Source: Aurantimonas endophytica
Lineage (GTDB): Bacteria > Pseudomonadota > Alphaproteobacteria > Rhizobiales > Rhizobiaceae
NCBI RefSeq assembly: GCF_014196845.1
Contig: NZ_JACIEM010000002.1
Location: forward strand, 558,001-622,000
Direction: 5' to 3'
Length of the DNA: 64,000 bases
Shown one piece after another: positions 58,552-64,000 of this stretch. The notes under the pieces are model-generated. The model ran no database searches. It was not told the DNA's origin and saw only the letters and a list, made by a program, of their open reading frames with translations. The position numbers and the translations under genes are program-made. Positions within the stretch are counted from its first letter, which is position 1; each line of letters opens with the position of its first letter.

Positions 58552-59667
58552 TTGAAACTTTCCGGGAATGCCGGCCGGCCCTTGGTGGTCCATGATTACT
58601 TCGCCATCAGGGGAGGCGGGGAGCGACTGGTCCTCACGCTGGCGGACGCCGTCGGCGCGGATCTCCTGTTCGGCTATCGCAGCCCGGAGAGCTACGACGA
58701 GACGATGTTCCCGCCGGGGAACCGCGACCTGAACCTGCCGATGGCGCTACGACGCCCGGGCTTGCGGGCCGCCGCGCTGGCCGCCCGCTTCGCGATGGAG
58801 CGCCGGCGGGCGGCGCGCCACGGGGTACGCGTCTTCTCCGGCGTGGCGGCGCCTTTCGCGGCGCCCGAGGCTGGCAGCGCCGGCCGGAACATCTTCTACT
58901 GCCACACCCCGCCGCGGTTTCTCTACGACCAGCGGGAGCACTTCTCGTCGATGCTCGGCGGTCCGACCGGCATGCTGAAAAAGGCTGGGCTCGCGCAGTT
59001 CCGCCGCGGCTTCGAGGCGGCGGTTGGCCGGATGGACACGATCGTCGCCAATTCCGAAACCGTGCGGGAGCGCATTCGCTCCTTCCTCGGCCGCGACAGC
59101 ACCGTCGTCTACCCGCCCTGCGACACGAAGAGCTTCGTCTGGGGCGGCCAGCAGGGTTATTACCTCTCCACCGCGCGGCTGGCCGGGCTGAAGCGGGTCG
59201 ACCGCATCGTCGATGCCTTCCGCACGATGCCCGACCGGCAACTCGTGGTGGCCTCCGGCGGCGACGAGCTGGAGAACCTGCGCCGGCGCGCCAAGGATGC
59301 GCCCAACATCACCTTCCTCGGCTGGGTCGAGGAGGACCGGCTGCGCCGGCTGATCGGCGAGGCCATCGCCACGATCTACGTGCCGGTGGAGGAGGATTTC
59401 GGCATGTCGCCGGTGGAATCGATGGCCGCCGGCAAGCCGGTGATCGGCGTCGCGGAAGGCGGCCTGCGCGAGACGATCGTCGACGGCGAGACCGGCATCC
59501 TGCTGCCGCCCGGTTTTCGTCCGGCCGATATCGCCGATGCCGTCGGCCGACTGTCGGCGCCCCGGGCGGCTGCCATGCGCGGGGCCTGCGAGGCGCGGGC
59601 GGAAATGTTTTCCGAGCAGCGCTTCATCGCCGGCATGCGCGCCGTCGTCCTCGGTGCCGGCGTATGA
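58552..59667 (+). CDS. Glycosyltransferase family 4
   Basis: A protein of about 371 residues. N-terminal part: PLVVHDYFAIRGGGERLVLTLA, a GT4-type donor/acceptor entry. C-terminal Rossmann domain: YYLSTARLAGLKRVDRIVDAF, then FLGWVEEDRLRRLI and the nucleotide-sugar signature EEDFGMSPVESMAAGKPVIG with the E-x7-E type pair. It probably adds a sugar (mannose is plausible given manC) to a lipid-linked glycan at the cytoplasmic face. The start is uncertain; a TTG at 58552 with AGGAT upstream gives a normal length, while an upstream frame to 58447 appears non-coding. Confidence 0.88.
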   Translation: MKLSGNAGRPLVVHDYFAIRGGGERLVLTLADAVGADLLFGYRSPESYDETMFPPGNRDLNLPMALRRPGLRAAALAARFAMERRRAARHGVRVFSGVAAPFAAPEAGSAGRNIFYCHTPPRFLYDQREHFSSMLGGPTGMLKKAGLAQFRRGFEAAVGRMDTIVANSETVRERIRSFLGRDSTVVYPPCDTKSFVWGGQQGYYLSTARLAGLKRVDRIVDAFRTMPDRQLVVASGGDELENLRRRAKDAPNITFLGWVEEDRLRRLIGEAIATIYVPVEEDFGMSPVESMAAGKPVIGVAEGGLRETIVDGETGILLPPGFRPADIADAVGRLSAPRAAAMRGACEARAEMFSEQRFIAGMRAVVLGAGV

Positions 59668-59811
59668 CCGGTGGGGCCTTCAGTCCGTCGGGCCAGCTGT
59701 TGCCGCGCGTTGACAAGGCATCGACGTGCTGCGAAACCACGCGACTGTGCGTGACCGAAGCCGGGCGTCCGAATGCGCGGGCAAAATGCAGCGTCCCGTG
59801 CAGGAGACGAG

Positions 59812-60627
59812 ATGAGCGTGCCGGAAACTAGCTCGATCACCGCCGGGGCCAGTCGCGATCCGTCGCAGATGGACAATCTCAGGCGCGAGATCGCTCTGGC
59901 ATGGTATTTCGCCTGGAGCGATACGCGCGCCCGCTACAAGCGCAGCGTGCTCGGACCTTTCTGGCTGGTGCTCAGCACCATTCTCGGTGTCGGCGGCCTC
60001 GGCCTCGTCTGGAGCGTCATCCTGGACGTCGACCGCGAGACGTTCCTGCCGATGCTCACCGTCGGACTGGTGCTCTGGCAGCTCGTGGCTGGCTGCGTCG
60101 TATCGGCGGCCAACGTGTTCCATTCCAAGGCGTCGATCATCAAGAACATGCGCACCCCCACATGGCGCATTTCCCTCCAGCAGCTGTTCACGCAGATCGT
60201 CAATTTCGTCCATAATCTGGTGATCGTGGCGATCGTCCTGGCGCTCTACCCCGCGACGCTTTCGCCGCTGGCCTTCCTGTCGATCTTCGGCCTTCTGCTC
60301 GTGCTCGCCAATTTGTTCTGGGTCATCCAGCTCGTCGGGTTCCTGGGCGCGCGTTACCGGGATCTCGATCCGCTGATCAATTCGATCATGCCGGTCCTGT
60401 TCTTTCTGTCGCCGGTGCTGTTCCGCTCGCGGGACTTCGAGGGGCTGGACGTCTTCATGACCATCAACCCGATCGCCTACTGGATCGAAGTCGTCCGCGA
60501 CCCGGTCCAGGGCATCGTGCCGAGCCTGTCGGTATATGCCGTCACCATCGGCATGGCGGTGGTGGGATGGATCCTCGCTCTGGCGATGACGCGCGCCAAG
60601 GCCGCCCGTCTGCCGTTCTGGGTGTAG
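59812..60627 (+). CDS. Polysaccharide ABC exporter permease (Wzm/TagG type)
   Basis: A 271-residue inner-membrane protein with six helices of the ABC2 type. Characteristic parts are AWYFAWSDTRARYKRSVLGPFWLVLS near the N-terminus and FLGARYRDLDPLINSIMPVLFFLSPV. It exports a finished lipid-linked polysaccharide, or O antigen, across the inner membrane. The start at 59812 has AGGAGA upstream. It is 5 bases upstream of the ATPase gene, which completes the transporter. Confidence 0.92.
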   Translation: MSVPETSSITAGASRDPSQMDNLRREIALAWYFAWSDTRARYKRSVLGPFWLVLSTILGVGGLGLVWSVILDVDRETFLPMLTVGLVLWQLVAGCVVSAANVFHSKASIIKNMRTPTWRISLQQLFTQIVNFVHNLVIVAIVLALYPATLSPLAFLSIFGLLLVLANLFWVIQLVGFLGARYRDLDPLINSIMPVLFFLSPVLFRSRDFEGLDVFMTINPIAYWIEVVRDPVQGIVPSLSVYAVTIGMAVVGWILALAMTRAKAARLPFWV

Positions 60628-60632
60628 CCGCC

Positions 60633-61379
60633 ATGGCCAGGATCAGCCTCGAGGACGTCGCGATCGAATATCCGATCTACAACGCGGGATCGATGAGCCT
60701 GCGCCACCAGCTGCTGGCGGTGAGCACCGGCGGGCGGATCTCCCGCGAGGACCGGCGCATCGTCACCGTCAAGGCGCTCGACGGCATCAATCTCGAACTG
60801 CGCAAGGGCGACCGGATCGGCCTCGTGGGCCACAACGGTTCGGGCAAATCCACCTTGCTGCGCACGCTTGCCGGCATCTTCACGCCGACGCGCGGCCGCA
60901 TCACCATCGAGGGCCGGGTTTCCACCGTCTTCGGCCTTGGCGCCGGCATGGAGCCCGAGCTGACGGGCTACGAGAACATCATGCGCATGGGGATGATGCT
61001 GGGGGCCTCCCGTGCCGAGTCGAAGAGCCGTATCCCCGACATCGAGGAATTCTCCGAGCTCGGCGAATTCCTCTCGATGCCGGTGCGAACCTATTCCGAC
61101 GGCATGAAGACCCGGCTCTCCTTCGGCGTGGCCACCGCCGCCCAGCCGGAAATCCTGCTGATCGACGAGGTGCTGGGCGCCGGTGACGCCGAGTTCCAGC
61201 AGCGGGCGCAGATCCGCATGGGCCAGTTCATCGAGAAATCGAGCATCTTCGTGCTCGCCTCGCATTCGACGGCGCTTCTGAAGAAATACTGCACACAGAT
61301 CATCCAGCTCGAGCATGGCCAGGTGGTGAGCCGCGAAGACGTCGGGGACGCGCAGGTGCTGGAGGACCAGCTTCCCTGA
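60633..61379 (+). CDS. Polysaccharide ABC exporter ATPase (Wzt/TagH type)
   Basis: A 248-residue ATPase. Walker A is GHNGSGKST near residue 70; the signature is the variant YSDGMKTRLSFGVA typical of polysaccharide exporters; Walker B is ILLIDEVLGAGD, followed by the H-loop ASHSTALL. It lacks the C-terminal glycan-binding domain of O9a-type Wzt, so export probably does not depend on recognising a chain terminus. It follows its permease by 5 bases. Confidence 0.92.
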   Translation: MARISLEDVAIEYPIYNAGSMSLRHQLLAVSTGGRISREDRRIVTVKALDGINLELRKGDRIGLVGHNGSGKSTLLRTLAGIFTPTRGRITIEGRVSTVFGLGAGMEPELTGYENIMRMGMMLGASRAESKSRIPDIEEFSELGEFLSMPVRTYSDGMKTRLSFGVATAAQPEILLIDEVLGAGDAEFQQRAQIRMGQFIEKSSIFVLASHSTALLKKYCTQIIQLEHGQVVSREDVGDAQVLEDQLP

Positions 61380-61535
61380 ATCCGCCAGCGGCCTCCGGTC
61401 GTTGAAGGGCCGCAGCCGCGCCCGCGATCCCGCGCGAGACGGCAGGCACAGCGAACGCCGCCGCGCGTGACTTATCCCCGGTGCTTGGACCGGCCCTAGG
61501 ATGGGCCCGGTCCAAGCGCAGGAGGATGCCCACCC

Positions 61536-62612
61536 ATGGAGACGACCCCGAGGCTCAGCCTTCCCTTCATCTTGCCCCAGCAGGCGCAGAAGCATGTCAC
61601 CCACAACGAGGCGCTGCGCCTGCTCGACGCGCTGGTGCAGCCCTCCGTCATCAGCCGGACCCTTGCCACGCCGCCGGCCGGACCCGCCGAGGGGGCGGCC
61701 TATATCGTGCCGGCGAACGCGACCGGCGCCTGGGCCGGGCAGGAGGGACGCATCGCGCTCTTTGCTTTCGGCGCCTGGAGCTTCATTGCGGCGGCGGACG
61801 GCTGGATGGCCTATGTCGCCGACGCGGCGGCCTTCGTCGTGCGGCGCGACGGGGCGTGGAGCGAGTTCGCGACCAATGGCGGCGCCAGCATCGCCCGCTT
61901 CGGCGTCAATGCAGCCTCCGACCAGACGAACCGTCTGGCCGTTGCCTCTGCCGCCAGCCTCTTCACCCATGAAGGCGCCGGCCACCAGCTTAAGATCAAC
62001 AAGGCCGCGGCCGGTCAGACGGCGAGCGTGCTCTTCCAGGACGGCTTCTCCGGCCGTGCGGAGATCGGTCTGGCGGGCGACGACGACCTGCACGTGAAGG
62101 TTTCGGCCGATGGCGGCGCCTGGACGGAGGCGCTGACCGTCGCCGGCAGCGGCCTTGTCTCGCTGCCGGCGGGCCAGCTGCGCTTTCCGCCCATGCCGAA
62201 CCCGTCGAGCGACCCGAACACGCTGGACGACTACGCCGAAGGCAGCTTCACGCCCGGCCTCAGCTTCGGCGGCGCCAGCACCGGCATCGTCTATGTCGCC
62301 CAGAGCGGCAGCTACACCAAGATCGGCCGGATCGGCTTCTTCTCGCTGCTGGTCCAGATCTCCTCCAAGGGAACCGCCACCGGCGCCGCCGCGATCACCG
62401 GCTTCCCCTTCAACATGAACGCCGCCAATCCGGGCCTCGTCACCACACCGTTTTATGGGGGCATGGCGGGGCTGACGGGTTACTTGGTCGGCACGACGAA
62501 CGGAACCAGGGTCGATCTCCGGCAGGCGACGGCCATGGGTACCGGGCCAATCAGCGAAGCAAATTTTGGGAGTAACGCAATACTGCGTGTGGCGGGCGCC
62601 TTTCAGATTTAG
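61536..62612 (+). CDS. DUF2793 protein with phage tail-fibre-like C-terminal domain
   Basis: A 358-residue protein. The N-terminal half is DUF2793 (RLSLPFILPQQAQKHVTHNEALRLLDALVQ), a domain seen in alphaproteobacterial phage or gene-transfer-agent tail proteins. The middle (about residues 125-205) is beta-rich. The C-terminal 130 residues (LDDYAEGSFTPGLSFGG, YTKIGRIGFFSLLV, ATGAAAITGFPF) match a domain common at the tips of phage tail fibres. AGGAGG precedes the ATG. It lies next to the polysaccharide exporter with no other phage genes, which is unusual. Location in the cell is unknown; no signal peptide is visible. Confidence 0.8.
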   Translation: METTPRLSLPFILPQQAQKHVTHNEALRLLDALVQPSVISRTLATPPAGPAEGAAYIVPANATGAWAGQEGRIALFAFGAWSFIAAADGWMAYVADAAAFVVRRDGAWSEFATNGGASIARFGVNAASDQTNRLAVASAASLFTHEGAGHQLKINKAAAGQTASVLFQDGFSGRAEIGLAGDDDLHVKVSADGGAWTEALTVAGSGLVSLPAGQLRFPPMPNPSSDPNTLDDYAEGSFTPGLSFGGASTGIVYVAQSGSYTKIGRIGFFSLLVQISSKGTATGAAAITGFPFNMNAANPGLVTTPFYGGMAGLTGYLVGTTNGTRVDLRQATAMGTGPISEANFGSNAILRVAGAFQI

Positions 62613-62729
62613 TCCGTGGCGAGACATCTCGTCTCCGCACATCTGATCGAAGAGGCAGAGCGGGCTCAAGCATTCCTGCTTGACCGACGACCTCCCTAAA
62701 GGCATGGGTTGATGGCTTGGAGGAATGCT

Positions 62730-63395
62730 ATGCGCTCAATCAGACCAATTTCGGCAGATGAAAAGGTTGTATATCTACATATACCTAAGACTGCAGGCAC
62801 TAGTATAAATTTCTATCTTCGTAGTATCGTGGGTAGCGACAAAGTAGGGTGGCTGGGCAAGGAGATAAGCTTAGAGGATTTGAGCAACCAAGAAAAAATA
62901 GAACCCTTTAAAGTAATTGGAGGGCATTTCAATATAGAGCAGGCAAGGGAAATACAATTTCCCGTTGTGTATGTGTCGACCCTTCGCGAGCCTATTTCTC
63001 GCGCTTTAAGTTACTACAGATATATTATGAAAATCCCCTCCGAAGTAGAGCGGCTTGGTCTTTGTGGTAATTTTGACGAGGATGTGATGCATCGCTTCGG
63101 AGAAATCGTACGAGATCAGCAATGCGCATTCTTCGGTATTCAGATGGCTGAAGATCCGCTAAGGGCCCTTTTAGAAATAGAGAATACGTATGTCGCTCCT
63201 GTCGAAAGAGCGCAGAACCTTGTGGATCAATTGTCGGCGGCACTAGGTGTGACGGCGGCGCCTCTCGGCCGACAGAATAGAGGAGAAGGCCCTACCCCGG
63301 ATTTAAGCTCAGAGATATATGAGGTTCTTAGAACCGTCCTGGTTCGCGATCGTGCCTTGTACGACGGTCTAGTGCATGGCAAGTATTTCGGATAA
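62730..63395 (+). CDS. Sulfotransferase family protein, AT-rich
   Basis: A 221-residue protein. YLHIPKTAGTSINFYLR is the 5'-phosphosulfate-binding motif, and STLREPISRALSYYRYIM matches the 3'-phosphate-binding region of heparan/carbohydrate-type sulfotransferases. It would transfer sulfate from PAPS to a glycan. The start at 62730 has GGAGG seven bases upstream; an in-frame ATG at 62712 is less well placed. Its base composition is far more AT-rich than the exporter genes, pointing to horizontal acquisition, as is common for genes that modify surface glycans. Confidence 0.8.
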   Translation: MRSIRPISADEKVVYLHIPKTAGTSINFYLRSIVGSDKVGWLGKEISLEDLSNQEKIEPFKVIGGHFNIEQAREIQFPVVYVSTLREPISRALSYYRYIMKIPSEVERLGLCGNFDEDVMHRFGEIVRDQQCAFFGIQMAEDPLRALLEIENTYVAPVERAQNLVDQLSAALGVTAAPLGRQNRGEGPTPDLSSEIYEVLRTVLVRDRALYDGLVHGKYFG

Positions 63396-63420
63396 TCCAA
63401 GTTTCTGAAAGGTAGTAATC

Positions 63421-64000
63421 TTGGTCGATTCTAAGCAGATTTGGATCGGAGGAAGGCAATTCCTGATTCATGTACTGGGTGGTGGTGATGCGTACTCCTC
63501 AAGCCTCGGTTCTCGTTTCGGAGACGATCTCCTCCAAACTGTCTCATCGCGGCTGAGCGAAGATAGTATCGCTTTGGATATTGGCGCTAATATCGGCCTC
63601 ACGGCTTGCGCTTTGAGCCAAGTGGCGCGTCACGTCTATGCTTTTGAGCCAAATCCACCAGTATTCGACCTTCTGAGAACTAATGTCGAAGCGAACGGAT
63701 TGCAGAATGTCGTCATTCGGCAGATGGCGGTCGGCGCGAACGCCGGCGAGGCATATTTTGCGGGTGACTCCGCATTTGGACATGTGACGCAGAAGGAGAC
63801 ATCTGTAGTCGTCCCTATGGGAACAGTCGACGGCATCGTCGACGCGTTAGGCTTGGACCGGGTGGATTTCATCAAGGTCGATGTGGAGGGGTTTGAGCCG
63901 CAGGTCCTGAAGGGGGCGCTTCAAACGATCGAGCGCTTCAATCCGATCATTTACCTGGAGTTCAATTCCTGGTGCCTGATGGCGTTTGGAGAAACCAATC
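63421..64000 (+). CDS. FkbM family methyltransferase, 3' truncated by window end
   Basis: The frame is open from a TTG at 63421 (AAAGG upstream) to the window edge, giving 193 codons so far. SAM-binding motif LDIGANIGLTA lies near residue 60, FEPNP near 78, and FIKVDVEGFEPQVLKGA near 150, the FkbM signature. These enzymes O-methylate glycans or secondary metabolites. Being next to a sulfotransferase and an exporter, it probably decorates the surface polysaccharide. Composition is intermediate between the AT-rich neighbour and the chromosome. Confidence 0.85.
   Translation, partial: MVDSKQIWIGGRQFLIHVLGGGDAYSSSLGSRFGDDLLQTVSSRLSEDSIALDIGANIGLTACALSQVARHVYAFEPNPPVFDLLRTNVEANGLQNVVIRQMAVGANAGEAYFAGDSAFGHVTQKETSVVVPMGTVDGIVDALGLDRVDFIKVDVEGFEPQVLKGALQTIERFNPIIYLEFNSWCLMAFGETN

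Overview
This 64 kb window is high-GC chromosomal DNA, best explained as an alphaproteobacterium of the order Hyphomicrobiales (Rhizobiales). The support is codon use strongly biased to G/C at third positions, chains of genes coupled by 4-base ATGA-type overlaps, a rhizobial-style intergenic inverted-repeat element, and family content such as DUF1499, DUF2793 and two oligopeptide-type ABC importers with fused ATPases. Genus cannot be fixed from sequence alone.

Layout. 1-2.5 kb: tail of an acyl-CoA synthetase, a DUF1499 membrane protein, a metallo-beta-lactamase-fold hydrolase and tRNA-Gln(TTG). 2.8-8.3 kb: a minus-strand Mrp-like cation/proton antiporter operon in the order E-F-G-B-C-D-D', without a full-length MrpA. 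8.5-18.3 kb: a minus-strand block with an AraC-type regulator, an RND efflux pump flanked by two different membrane fusion proteins, a DUF1269 protein, a beta-helix membrane protein and a broken AI-2E-family transporter gene. 18.7-23.5 kb: AbgT transporter, PepT-like M20 peptidase and SLC13-type permease on the plus strand.

23.5-34.7 kb is an accessory zone: a secreted prolyl oligopeptidase, a two-component system with an adjacent small lipoprotein, a GH15 glycosidase preceded by two very small ORFs, several hypothetical genes, and intergenic pieces that read as decayed genes (one clear alpha/beta-hydrolase remnant, three weaker ones).

35.0-43.3 kb (plus) is the most interesting unit. An AmiC-like amide sensor and an AmiR-like ANTAR antiterminator head an operon with a complete oligopeptide-type ABC importer and an acetamidase/formamidase. 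An intrinsic terminator ends 12 bases before the first gene, so the sequence suggests ligand-controlled antitermination of short-amide uptake and hydrolysis. A 200-base inverted-repeat element sits between the amidase and the ATPase gene. Converging on it (43.5-55.7 kb, minus) is a nine-gene peptide-scavenging operon: gamma-glutamyltransferase (frameshifted here), an ABC importer, an M81 peptidase, two M20 hydrolases and an amidase, with a divergent IclR regulator and a palindromic candidate operator between them.

57-64 kb (plus) is a surface-polysaccharide export locus: GDP-mannose synthesis enzyme, glycosyltransferase, Wzm/Wzt-type ABC exporter, a DUF2793 protein ending in a phage-tail-fibre-like domain, an AT-rich sulfotransferase-like gene and a truncated FkbM methyltransferase. 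Coordinates and translations were read by eye. Family names rest on recognised motifs, not on database searches.
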